Positions 1 through 9,370 of a stretch of DNA of 30,858 nucleotides are shown piece after piece. This DNA is from Sperchopsis tessellata. Taxonomy: Eukaryota; Arthropoda; Insecta; Coleoptera; Hydrophilidae. The stretch spans positions 1-30,858 of the forward strand of contig JAWQRN010000355.1 in assembly GCA_033557685.1 (NCBI GenBank), given 5' to 3'. Position 1 is the first letter of the stretch. Every line of letters begins with the position of its first letter. The notes beneath the pieces were generated by a model, which saw nothing but the letters and a program-made list of their open reading frames with translations, did no database searches and was not told where the DNA came from. The position numbers and the translations under genes were made by a program.

Positions 1-250
1 ATAATAATACTATGCTCGGATTGTCCAAAAAAGTATATCGAACAGACCTCACAAAAACTTAGTATAAGGATGACCGTTCACAAGAGTTTGATGTAGGCCT
101 ATGATATGTGGACTTAGTATTCATGATAATAACACCTCGCATAACATGAATTTTGAAAATGTTAAAGTCCTGGAGGTTGAGCAGAACCACAATAAAATGT
201 CATTCTCAATTTAAAAAAAATACGTAGAGAGACTTAGTACCATATGCACC
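1..250. other. No recognised feature
   Basis: AT-rich sequence with no ORF of note and no repeat that recurs elsewhere in the window. It ends where the left inverted end of the composite element begins. Confidence 0.5.
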
Positions 251-361
251 TACTTGACCAAGTTGTACACGCACGAGCAACATCATGCGTGGTGTAGACA
301 TATACTCTATTCTGTGCAAAGGACATATATCTATTTCACAATCATTTATCCATGTGCTTTA

Positions 362-585
362 AACCGCTCAGTGGCTAAGTACTAGGCTACTACGAGTGGG
401 ATTTCGGCTTCAAGTCCCAAAGGCGGTTGGCTTTTTGTGATTAGGGAAAAGTCTTTAGAGTAGTAAAATGGTGAGTCCCGTGTATTGTAGGTAAAATTAA
501 GACCACGTGCACGTAAAAGAACCTAATTCCAGTTGGAACACTGGATTCGGAAAAATTACCAAGTGAGGTAGCCTAATCCCTGGTG
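362..585 (+). mobile_element. tRNA-derived SINE, copy 1 (diverged)
   Basis: The head looks like a tRNA gene, with an A-box-like gctcagtggctaag and a B-box-like ggcttcaagtccc about 30 bp downstream. The body then matches, over its whole length, the reverse complement of 15399-15630: tgtgattagggaaaagtctt, then gtgtattgtaggtaaa, then acgtaaaa, then ccagttggaacactggat. It sits inside the left inverted end of the 250-2010 element and so inserted later than that element. It looks older than the intronic copy because its promoter boxes are more degraded. The 5' boundary is uncertain by a few bases. Confidence 0.8.
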
Positions 586-657
586 TGGTTGATAGGCCAT
601 AGCAGTGGAAATGGGTCGACGTAATATAAACAAGTAAACAACAACAACACCCTCTTC

Positions 658-1860
658 CGCAACAAATATTTCAATGAATATTTGATATTGTCTACGAAAT
701 GGAGATTCAATCGTGCGGGTATATTTGTTCGACATTGCTTGTGAACGCCGCTACAAGCCATCTAAGGAAGACGTGCACTATCACCCAGTAGCCACGTTTG
801 CTTTCGCGGCCACACAAAAGTAAACTTTCAAAAGTAGACATGATTTTCTGAAAAAAAAACATAGCCGCAGGCATCTACGATCAGAGACTGATTGTCCAGG
901 TCATCCTCCAAAGAGTTCCAAAATCCTCCAGTTCAAAATTGTGGAAATTTGTTACACCCTGATCCGCAACAAATATTTCAATGCATTTTTGATATCATAT
1001 AGATAATATACATATACGTCGAATGCATCCGGTCTAAAAGGGGGGGAATCCACTGTGAACCCTTCAAAAGGTACCAAGTGCACCACCCCGGTGCATTGTC
1101 CGCATTCGGTGGCCTCTGTAGCATTCTTCCGGAAAAAATATTTCAACATAACTAATATCACTCAGTAGACAATTTTCTTAGCTTTTCAACCATGTGGGTA
1201 TCGTTATACGCAATTGCTTGTGAACGCCGCTACGACCTATCCAAAGGAGACGTGAACAATCCTCCCACTAGCCAAAATTGCTTTCGCGGTCACGCAGAAG
1301 TAAACTTTCAAAAGCATAGTTGATTATCCGAAAAAACATAACCGCTGGCATCCACAACCGGTGACATCTCGTCCATACCATCCACCAACGAGTTCCAAAA
1401 GCCACCAGTTCAACGTAAATTGTGAAAATTTGCATTTTCCACCCTATTCCGCAACAAATACTTCAATGACTTTCTGATATTATATAGGAAATGTACATAT
1501 ATGTCGAATTCATCTGACCTAAAAGGAGACTATGAAACCTCCAAAAGGTACCTAGTGAACCAACCAGGTGCATTTTGCGCATTCAGAGGCTGCTGGAGAA
1601 TCCTTACAGAAAAAATATTTCAAGTTTACCAACCTCATTAATTAGTAAATTTTCTTAGCTTTTAAACAGTGTAAGTACCTTTGTATGAAACTGTTTGTGA
1701 ACTCCACACGGAAGTCATCTTTCAAAAGCAGACTTGATTTTCTGAAAAAACATAAGCTTCCAGTTCAATGTAAGACCGGGTGCATTCGACGTGAGTGTCC
1801 ATTTCCTATACAATGCCAAAAAATAATGAAACATTTGCTGCGGAACAGGGTGGGAAGTAA
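658..1860 (+). repeat. Tandem ~485-bp repeat array (three partial or complete units)
   Basis: Unit landmarks recur in the same order. Each starts cgcaacaaata, followed by a cgaatgcatccg-type block, a caaaaggtacc block, a ttgtgaacgccgctac block, a gtaaactttcaaaag block, an acataaccgc block and a gagttccaaaa block. Unit starts are at 658, 965 and 1450. Unit 1 lacks roughly 175 bp after its start, and unit 3 is shortened in its second half. A reverse-oriented array of the same unit lies at 9371-10000 with a 456-bp period. The array is probably non-coding. Confidence 0.75.
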
Positions 1861-2010
1861 GGTTTTAAGCACATCGATAAAGGATTGTGAAATAGATATA
1901 CGTCCTTTGCACAGCTTAGATAGAGGTAGAAGTGTGCTCGAGCACACATTTACGACTACACACGAATGTTGCTGCTCGTGCGTGTACAACTTGGCCAAGT
2001 TCATAGGATT

Positions 2011-2541
2011 GCAAATTACGACAGTGTATTTTGGAATCATATGTGCGATCAGGTACAGCACTTATATAGTAATTTTAATACACTGATATCCAGACAAAAC
2101 TTGTACTCAATGATTTTCAGGATGATCATAATGTTACTCTCATCATTAATTTGTTAATTATTCATACATTTTGTTCCTCGCGCACTGTTTGGTTATGGAT
2201 CTAGCTAATCACTCTTCGGTAAACATGTACAATCGATAGGGGGCACTTAGGCAACGCCCATTTTCCTCTTTTGCGCGGGAAAATTCAAATTAAGCCACGC
2301 TCACTTTTTATAGGGGACCAATAGTATTAAAGTAATTGAGTGACATTTTCAAATACAGCTCATTTTACACAAAGCCGCATAAAATAGTACATGTCAAAAT
2401 GCAATTGGCGATTAAAAGTAACCTAGGGTCGCTAGCATCGAATCCAAGATGGCCGTCAGATGAAGGTAAATTGCATTGTTTACATTGCGAGATGCGTGTT
2501 TATACTGTGATAAAGTGCTTAAATTTAATTAATTTCCCACA
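2011..2541 (+). promoter_or_regulatory. Promoter-like segment with DRE-, E2F- and YY1/Pho-like motifs
   Basis: Three motifs lie ahead of the ATG at 2542. They are atcgata (about 2232-2238, the core of the insect DREF site), the near-palindrome ttttgcgcgggaaaa (2269-2283, an E2F/DP-type site) and aagatggcc (about 2446-2454, YY1/Pho-like). DREF and E2F sites often occur together in promoters of insect growth and replication genes. The motifs are read directly; promoter function is inferred. The gene downstream is broken, so this may be a relic or may serve an unseen transcript. The rest of the segment is AT-rich and unremarkable. Confidence 0.35.
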
Positions 2542-2890
2542 ATGTTTGAGTCAGCGGTTGATATCGTTGATATTATGGATTATGTGGGTCATTTCAAGAG
2601 ACCATTTGTTGAGGAATAAGCAGTCATCAAGGTAAATCATCTGATCGAATGTGGCGTGATTGCAAGCACGGACGTCGAGATCCAAATATTTTCATTGTGT
2701 CTGCAAACATCACATTTGATATTATGGATTATGTGGAGGATTTTAAGAGACCATTTGTTGAGGGATCGGCAATTATCAAGGCAAATCACCAGATCGAATG
2801 TGGCGTGATAGGAAGACGAAATGCGAGATCCATATCTTTTCATTGTGTTTGCCAACATCGCATTTGGATCAGACACCTCATGAAGTAAAT
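2542..2890 (+). pseudogene. Broken fragment of an arthropod LCLQTS-type protein, internally duplicated
   Basis: From the ATG at 2542 one frame reads MFESAVDIVDIMDYV, then FKRPFVEE, an in-frame TAA, and then continues to IECGVI and IFSLCLQTSHL. A second copy of the same segment follows 149 bp later (IMDYVEDFKRPFVEG, then IECGVI). After a frameshift it ends with IFSLCLPTSHLDQTPHEVNV. As I recall, the motif LCLQTS-x-L-x-n-PHE-(I/V) occurs in large arthropod families of uncharacterised proteins, just ahead of a SWIM-type zinc finger. Those families may derive from transposon or YqaJ-associated genes. No SWIM cysteines are visible here. The duplication period is not a multiple of three, so the second copy is out of frame. 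It is certainly non-functional as one ORF; the family call is moderate. Confidence 0.5.
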
Positions 2891-3580
2891 GTTAAATTAT
2901 TCTCTAGCAGTTAGCATTCTCTTAGATTCACTACCTGTAAAGATACTGACTTAAATATGATGTCGATGATACTACCTATTGAAAACTACAGTAGGTAGGC
3001 AACTGCAGTAGGTATTTGTCTTCCTTTTTGTAAATTGTACATTTTGTTGTGGCATGCAGTAGAAATTTACCTAGGTAGGTACTAGCCATATCAATAAATG
3101 ATGTTACAGGTTATGATAGAAAGATGTATAGATTTCTTGACTAATTATATGTCTAGTGTAAATACAGTTACAGATATTGAAAAAATCATCAGGTTTCAAA
3201 TGTTCTGCTCATACGACCATTGTTTTCATTAATTGCTTCCCGATTTTCAACACAAGTAACCTTATTTTCCGTACGGCGTTGTCCTTGCGAAATATGTGGA
3301 AAAAAAAATCTACCAGTTGCTTTACTATCACACTGGCACCGAACAATATTTATTTCCCTTCCTTGCTACGTTTTTAAGTTCCACACGAACTATTGTTTGT
3401 TTTTCTGTCGTCCCATCCATTGCGAAATGCACGCTAAACAGATATAACAAATGAAACCTATCCTCTGTCTGAGGGTTGCAATTCTTCTCACCAGAGGTCA
3501 GCCACTTTGCTTTTAATCGGCAATAGTAAATCAATGTATTGGAGGAGGGGCTTCAAACTTTTTCTTTACCTATTTAACAA
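2891..3580. other. No recognised feature
   Basis: Short ORFs on both strands here lack any recognisable domain. The segment contains clustered taggtaggta words (about 2990-3080), a simple-sequence habit of some insect genomes. Nothing else is supported. Confidence 0.4.
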
Positions 3581-3766
3581 AAGCTGTAAACATAATACGC
3601 TTGTACTGTAAAGGAAGTGTGTGCTAACTTTTTCTTAACCTAAGCTGTATGCATAATAAGCTTGTAATGTAAGGGAAGTGCGTACTAACTTCTCCTTAAC
3701 CTAAGCTGTAAGCAGAATAACGCACTTGTAATGTAAAGGATGTGTGTATTAAATTTTCCTTAACCT
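3581..3766. repeat. Three tandem copies of a 61-64 bp repeat
   Basis: Each copy starts aagctgta, passes through cttgta-tgtaa, and ends cttaacct. The copies are 3581-3641 (61 bp), 3642-3702 (61 bp) and 3703-3766 (64 bp). A decayed partial copy of the tail (tttctttacct) precedes them at about 3560. The copies differ by scattered substitutions, so the array is not recent. Confidence 0.9.
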
Positions 3767-4219
3767 ATATTTATTTACATCTACAAAGTTAATGTACTAC
3801 ACTACGCATAGGAATAACTGCCTTACGGGTTCTAAAAACTAGCCCACATTCCGTTTCATAGATCCAAGGCTGAGCAAGGATGACAAAAATAACACCAAAT
3901 GGACAACGCAATAGTTTAACATCCTTGCCATAAGGCATCTCAAACGGAAGTGAAAATTACATGCTAATTTAGGGTTAAAGTGCACTGCGTCGGAAGCCAC
4001 CTTCTTTTACCGTGCTCCATAAAGCACATTATTTTTTTTCTTAGGTTATTGTATTTTAGCCTCTGCATATTTGCATACTTGGTACATACAGCCTGAGCGC
4101 CTAATTTCTACCCACTAAAACCCCTCCCCCTGTCATCACGCTCATCACACAGGAACCACGTTTGCATTTCTTCTACTCACAATAGAAAAATGTGTCCATC
4201 TCCTGCTATCTTTCTCTTA
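3767..4219. other. No recognised feature
   Basis: AT-rich flank with a short C-rich patch near 4118-4132. No coding similarity or repeat copy was recognised. Confidence 0.4.
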
Positions 4220-4600
4220 TCACGAGGTTAGTCTGTTTCCAGATTTCTTTCGATGCAACTAATCCTTTAGGTTTTCTGCTGTGAATACCCTTGTAGATGC
4301 TTTGGGGTACTCCCTTCTGGCTCCATTCCATCTGAAGCATACAAAAAGTGTATGTTCAACGTCATTTATGTCACCGCAGTAGGTACATACATTGGAGTCT
4401 GCTCTTTTACGAACGTGCAGGTATCTTCAAAAACATCCGTATCTAAAGATGGCTTGAGTCAGGTCTGTCAATCCAAGTTCGGATGTTTGGGATCATGCAA
4501 TTGTTCATCGTCCGTGGGTGTCATTTCTCCACTTCTCTTGCCATTTGTATACAACGTTGGCTCTGACCTCTTCCTTCCGCTCTCCATTACATTCTTATGA
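4220..4600 (-). mobile_element. R1-clade LINE fragment (C-terminal end of ORF2)
   Basis: Read on the minus strand, the segment begins with KWQEKW and TH-GR, the region after the reverse transcriptase in R1-type ORF2 proteins. After frameshifts it reaches a zinc knuckle, VCTYCGDINDVEHTLFVC (C-x2-C, H, C), followed by RW-GARREY and TAENLKD, then stop. Order and spacing match the R1-clade C-terminus. The fragment is 5'-truncated and frame-broken. It abuts the gypsy fragment, which lies in the opposite orientation. Confidence 0.75.
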
Positions 4601-4639
4601 TCTCTCCCTGATTAAAAAAAGGTCTATGGGAAGTACGGA

Positions 4640-5205
4640 CACCGGGAACTGGACTATCAATCTCCCCACCTACCAAAATAAAAGAACTAAGGAAATTTCT
4701 GGGCTTATGCAACTGGCTTAGATATTATGTGCTTCACTTTGCTGAAATCTTTGCCTCTCCAACAGACCTGCTAAGCACCAAACGAAGATCGAAGTGGACA
4801 GCTTCTTCGCCGAAATTGTTTAACGAGGTTTTAAATGCCATGCAACAAGCATTAGATTTAAGCAGACCTGGCCAAGAAAGATCTTATGTTCTGTAGATAG
4901 ACGTCAGTAAGGTAGGAGTTGCTGCTGCAGCAAGAAAAAGAAGGACAAAAGAAAGTACTTGCGTACAAAATTCAAAAAGCCTGACCAAAATCACCATTCG
5001 AACAAGTAAGAGTGTTTGGCAGTAGTTTGGGTAATTGAGCGCTACCGTTCTTACCTTGAAGCCCGAACATTCAAGCTCCACACCAATGACAAGGCCCTAG
5101 TTTGGATACAGCCCACCAACGACCGAACGACTTTCCAGATGCCCTGTCTCACCAACCCAAATTGGAGACAACAACTGAAGATATCCTGGACTGGGAACAT
5201 CTACT
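4640..5205 (+). mobile_element. Ty3/gypsy retrotransposon fragment (end of RT and RNase H)
   Basis: The plus strand encodes IKELRKFLGLCNWLRYYVLH, then SPTDLLS and KWTAS, which is the conserved RT-to-RNase H connection of gypsy pol. After a stop comes IDVSKVGVAAAA (the D-A-S start of RNase H). In further frames come LAVVWVIERYRSYLEAR and LHTNDKALVWI, and finally FPDALSHQPK. The order is correct for gypsy pol, with several stops and frameshifts. No LTR, integrase or gag is visible, so this is an internal relic. Confidence 0.85.
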
Positions 5206-5344
5206 CCTACCGTGAGGGACAATACCAGCTCCATTTCCAGTTCTATTCCAAGTGGTTGTCCAAACCCTGACGGATGACATTGTTGCTGAATAACCCCTGG
5301 GTGAAGAATGTGGCTGTAGAAAAATGTTAATAGATTTGTAAAAT

Positions 5345-5480
5345 ATCAAAAATAAAGTAATAATAGGGAAATAGAAAATTTCAAACACAGCTAAATAGAT
5401 CGTTTTTGTTAATAGATTGTTACTCTACGTAATACCCAAATGTGCTGAATTTAAATCTTCCCTCTATTTTTGCATGTACT
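5345..5480 (+). repeat. Dispersed repeat, copy A
   Basis: Shared with 12117-12285 in the same orientation. Matching blocks are caaaaataaagtaataatag (caaaataaagtagtaatag in the partner), then tttttgttaatagattgtta (tttttatcaatggattatta), then aaatgtgctgaatttaaat (aaatgtgccaaacttaaac). Coding content is absent and the family is unknown. Confidence 0.5.
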
Positions 5481-6524
5481 AATATTGATATATTCATATT
5501 GAAAGTATTTGATGTTTAGGCAGTTTGCACCAAGTCCTTCAACTTGTCACTCCTTAAGAAATAAAATTCTCCAATACACATTCAGTACTTTATTTAATTT
5601 CAGACGGCTTTCGCAGAACAATTATTACAGTCACCTTTCACTTCGTAAAGATTCTTTACCGTTTTTCTTCGTTGATAGTTCAGAAGATACATATTCGCAT
5701 ACCGTTTTCCCAATGTATTCAAATCATTGTACACGTCTATAAATTTGAATTTGGACTAAGACTAACAACGAGAGTGTCCTTTTGAATTGGGATACAACAA
5801 TATATTCTGAAATTTATAGTAACATTTTTTTTACATATGACACTGCCCCTAGTCTTGTATAACAGTATCAATGAACAACAACTGCGCTTTATACATTCTG
5901 GATAATTTTTATTTTAGGTATGGATGGTTGGTTACACATCAATAAATTAGAAAAAAATCTTAATCTTCTCGATGACCTACAATTTTGTGTCCTTGAGAAA
6001 AACCCACGATATATGCAGTAAAATCTACATTGCACATAAAAAATTAAAATACTTAAATTTGCAAGAACACGTTTGAAATTCATGGGATTTTATTTAATTC
6101 AAATATTAAATAAAAATGGTAATATGTTATCAGACTATGAATTGAAGATTTTAATTTTTATGTTACGTAATACCTTTTGCAAAACGAAAAATTACAAGAT
6201 GTTACAAAACTGTTATAAAAAATCAAAATGCAACAAAAACCATCTTGGTAACTTTTTATGGCATTAATAAGACACTGGATATTGGTTATGCAGAACATAA
6301 AATATTAAAACATAGCTGGTTCGACTTGTCTGAACTTACGTGAATTTAAAAAAATTAAAATGTATACCAGCATTCCTAATTAGAAGGCTGACAATATATA
6401 CATGCACACACAGATGATTTATTGTAGAATAAGAATATTACCCAGGATCACAAATGGATTTGAATACCTAATAATAAATTACTACAAACTTTAATTTAAT
6501 AAAATAATTTGTATATATTAATAG

Positions 6525-6530
6525 TTTATT
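6525..6530 (-). terminator. Candidate poly(A) signal for the NUDT14-like gene
   Basis: AATAAA on the minus strand, about 70 nt past the stop codon. AT-rich flanks make chance matches likely. Confidence 0.4.
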
Positions 6531-6598
6531 TAACAAAATAACATTAAAAAAAATAATGGTAATGTTGCATTATAAATTGGCTAGTGGCAACTGGAACA

Positions 6599-7219
6599 TT
6601 ATAGTTTAGCCTTATTATGTAAAAACCAATATATACCAAACAGAAAACTTGGTGGACTTAAAATATGGCTTCGAGTAATATATTTTTTCATATCAGGAAT
6701 AGTCATTTCCATAACATCAATAATTTCATCATCAACACCACCTCCTTGCGCTACTTTCATATCGTCTGTTACCTCACAATAATACAGAGTTTGAAGAGAT
6801 CCCATTGTTCCAACACCAGAACGGTAGCATGCAACTTTTTCTAAATTATTGGCAAGTATTTTATATCCGCACTCCTCTAGTATTTCTTCAGCAGCAATCT
6901 CATTAAGGGGAAGATTTTTATCAACAATTCCCGCACATAGTTCTAACGTTATACCTAATTCTGCAGGGTATTTATTAACATCTATTTCTCCTTGACGATC
7001 TTTTTCTGGAATGCTGCCTATATAAACTGGTGGTCTAAATTGCTTTACTAATATCAACACATTTCTTGTTATGTTAAATAAAATAATTGCAACACTATCA
7101 TGAACTGCCAAGAGGTCCCATGTTCTTTTTGTACCATTCTGATTGAAATGCATTGTTAAAGGTTTCATATACATAGAATTTTCTAGTGGTTTAATAATTA
7201 CGTTCGAAATCTTGTTCAT
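6599..7219 (-). CDS. NUDT14: NUDT14-like UDP-glucose/ADP-ribose diphosphatase (Nudix hydrolase)
   Basis: An intact 206-residue protein, close to the usual length for NUDT14. This cytosolic, Mg-dependent Nudix enzyme hydrolyses UDP-glucose to glucose-1-phosphate and UMP, and also cleaves ADP-ribose. The N-terminal block YMKPLTMHFNQNG, the core HDSVAIILFN and LVKQFRPPVY follow the family order. The Nudix box is at residues 97-119, G-x5 onward, ending EEILEECGY. The REUxEE arginine position is glutamate here; it is also not Arg in vertebrate NUDT14, as I recall. YRSGVGTMGS and a C-terminal FGIYWFLHNK complete the family pattern. The start is the first Met, in an AAAATG context. It is a single exon with no in-frame stop, although animal NUDT14 genes are usually spliced, so it may be an intact retrocopy or a gene that lost its introns. 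No poly(A) tract or target duplication supports retroposition. Confidence 0.93.
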   Translation of the reverse strand: MNKISNVIIKPLENSMYMKPLTMHFNQNGTKRTWDLLAVHDSVAIILFNITRNVLILVKQFRPPVYIGSIPEKDRQGEIDVNKYPAELGITLELCAGIVDKNLPLNEIAAEEILEECGYKILANNLEKVACYRSGVGTMGSLQTLYYCEVTDDMKVAQGGGVDDEIIDVMEMTIPDMKKYITRSHILSPPSFLFGIYWFLHNKAKL

Positions 7220-7408
7220 TTTTGGTTATATAATTTTCGATAGTAACACTTAATAAATTATGAATGAAACTAATATTTGTAAACCCTCAAGGATATTTAT
7301 CAATATCAAAGAGGTTAGTTGTTTTTATAGATGTCCAATCAGACAGATTGAACGATGAGTGAGAGAACTTGTACGAAATGGAAACATCAGCACTGAAATG
7401 GAAATATC

Positions 7409-7545
7409 ACACGACAGTGATCTTGGCAACTTTGCTCAGTAGGAGCAATAGCACGCGTGGTGTAGATGTAAATGTGTGCTCGAGCACACTTCTATTTCTC
7501 TCTAATCCGTGCAAAGGACATATATCTAATTCAGTACGTAGACTT
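7409..7545 (+). repeat. Solo copy of the inverted end of the 250-2010 element
   Basis: It has the same orientation as the left end at 254. It carries the palindrome tgtgctcgagcacac, then cttctatttctct, then tccgtgcaaaggacatatat, all present in the right inverted end (reversed) at 1890-1960. It breaks off abruptly at about 7528, where a different repeat (aattcagtacgtagac) begins. Confidence 0.7.
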
Positions 7546-7645
7546 CCACCGCTACAGTGAATATCTTCAGGTTTTCCGGGAGATAACAGTGTATTTGCTT
7601 TTATGTTTGCCGACGTTTCATCCACCGTTGCAGGAAACATTATTA
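7528..7645 (+). repeat. Short dispersed repeat (tacgtagacttccac family), copy 1
   Basis: The block aattcagtacgtagacttcc, then ttttccgggagataa, then ttgccgacgtttcatccacc. Pieces recur at 12466-12560 (cttcaggttttccgagagataacc), at 16744-16800 (gacttccacgg; reverse-oriented gtggacgaaacttcggca), and at 22082-22121 on the minus strand with a 15-bp deletion. Coding content is absent and the class is unknown. Confidence 0.6.
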
Positions 7646-8324
7646 AGGCATGTAGCTCTTAAAAGTGCTAATTATAAACTGTCATGTAGCTCTGAAAAGT
7701 GCTAAATGTAGGTGCTGACCAGCTCTAAAAACTGCTAAGCATAGAATGACATGTAGCTCTCAGGAGTGTTAGTCAAAGAATTTATGTTAGTAAGAAACAT
7801 TAAAATGTTATATTTTATAATTGTGTTATTTAATGTTTTTAAGAAAGTCCCTTGGACAGAACAATTTTATTTCTTAAAATGCCATATTCTGATCTAAAAT
7901 TTCGACGTCATTGATTATCATTATATTATTTGTTACTTTTTTATGTAACACAAAATAAAACAAAGTAAAACGATTAAATAAACATTTTTCAAATCATTTC
8001 CGATAGAAAAGTTTTGACATTACATATGTCAAAAAATTGTAAAAAGTCATTCATCTATTTGAAGTTAATGAAAAATGGCACACTTAATTTAAGAATAAAG
8101 AATTTAATGATGGTTAGATGCGCCGATAGGCTAACGACTCATGCTAAAGCATGTGTGTTATTCAATCATGTACATCGTAACATACCTCGAATAATTTCTA
8201 CAAGGCAAATTGCCCAAAATAACATAGACCATTTTTTTTGTTGTAAAATTATTTAAAAAAGAAAAGTATCATCTGTACAAAGTGCGGCTAGATCGCGTTT
8301 TTACGAGGTATCTAAGTGGCGATT
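7646..8324. other. No recognised feature
   Basis: It begins with three diverged copies of a short catgtagctct-(a/g)aa-agtgct motif (about 7650-7770), a weak local repeat. An 80-codon ORF at 8014-8256 (+) has no recognisable domain and is probably chance. Confidence 0.4.
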
Positions 8325-8440
8325 TACGCTTCTTAGCTGCACATGAAAGTATTATTTTGATATTTGATTAAATCAATACTCGAGCAAACCATCCAAGTCA
8401 ATATATTAAATATAGAAATAAAGTATGCATCGATATTGAG
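8325..8440 (+). repeat. Partial copy of the foldback arm found at 28571-29152
   Basis: It shares cttcttagctgcacatga, then tattattttgatatttgatt, then cgagcaaac, then ccaagtcaatatattaaa, in the same order and orientation as the left arm at 28588-28675. Only one arm is present and no inverted partner follows. Confidence 0.75.
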
Positions 8441-9370
8441 TTGCCGCTTTGTTTAGCGTATTCGTATTTTTACAGGCCTCATGTTGCATCTAGTCCGACT
8501 CTCACGTTCCCGTCGTGATTCTCGAATACATATAATGTTTATTAATAAATCAAATCACGTGAAGTTAAGATGAGATGCGATAATTTAAAGATATTAAATA
8601 GACTGTACATTTGAATTAACGTTAATTACTTACCGATTACTGTAGGGACGCTAAACTTGATGCAACATGTCGAAACAAAACGATTATTTTACTTGCACAA
8701 TGAAAGGTAATCACGGCAGATCACTGGCTACTATTTATTTATAGCGATGGTGCGAAAAAACTATGGGATTTGCCTCGATTTGAGTAATTTGAACGATACG
8801 ATACGAAAGTTGAGGTGGTCCCAAGATGCTGGTTCTCTACTGATATTTTTTTATGCTTAGCGTCACGGAAACAGGAAACCGATACCAGCTGCTTAACAAT
8901 GGACAAAAGGGAACTACGCGATTGTTACTAAATCCTCTAAACGATGGTACTATGGTGCAGTAATAAGAAAACAACAATATCATAATTAAAAGATATATTA
9001 AACATTTGACAGATTCAGAACATACAAGATAATTCTAAAATACTAGCAGATGATTAAAGAATATACTTACGAAGGGAAATTTATCGCAAGTTGGTTCATA
9101 AAATTACTTCTTTTATGTAGATTTAAAACGCATACACACCAAAATATTTCCAGTATAGTAGCTTACTAAGTTTATATTTTATAACTAACGAGAGAGGGTG
9201 ATCTAAATTTTATTTAAGTAAATCAACGATAAATATTACTATTGTTGTTGCTTTTCAGATACATGATCTACCACTAGTTCAATTGGCTCACCAAACAATA
9301 CCACTGATTCCTCTCTTTTAGGCCGGATTACCGAATAAGGTTACTGAAAGTGAAATATTATTACCGGGTT
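8441..9370. other. No recognised feature
   Basis: AT-rich intergenic sequence. No ORF above 60 codons and no recognised repeat copy. Confidence 0.4.

Larger units (their letters stand above)
250..2010. mobile_element. Composite foldback-like element: inverted ends with internal ~485-bp tandem units
   Basis: The left end (about 254-360) matches the reverse complement of about 1865-2003. Shared blocks include ccaagttgtacacgcacgag, tgtgcaaaggac and atatctatttcacaatc. The right inverted end extends inward to about 1780, where sequence ending in cggaacagggtgg is the reverse complement of the internal unit starts (caccctattccgcaac). Between the ends lie tandem copies of a unit starting cgcaacaaata at 658, 965 and 1450. 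The 965-to-1450 spacing is 485 bp; the first and third copies carry internal deletions. A SINE interrupts the left end. No transposase is encoded, and the small ORFs crossing the region do not resemble any protein I know. Long inverted ends around tandem repeats resemble foldback-type or non-autonomous DNA elements. The class is inferred, not proven, and no target duplication was found. Confidence 0.6.
5206..6598. other. Intergenic; dispersed repeat at ~5345-5480, otherwise nothing recognised
   Basis: The segment about 5345-5480 resembles 12117-12285 on the same strand (see separate entries). The remaining sequence is AT-rich with ORFs under 80 codons and no recognisable domains. The right end is the presumed 3' flank of the NUDT14-like gene. 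Confidence 0.4.

Noticed and set aside
1685..2086. 133-codon plus-strand ORF at the right end of the composite element
   Set aside because: It lies within repeated sequence, overlaps another ORF on the opposite strand, has no family-like motif, and its parts recur in non-coding copies.
8014..8256. 80-codon plus-strand ORF
   Set aside because: Low complexity, no recognised domain, no splice or repeat context. Indistinguishable from chance in AT-rich DNA.
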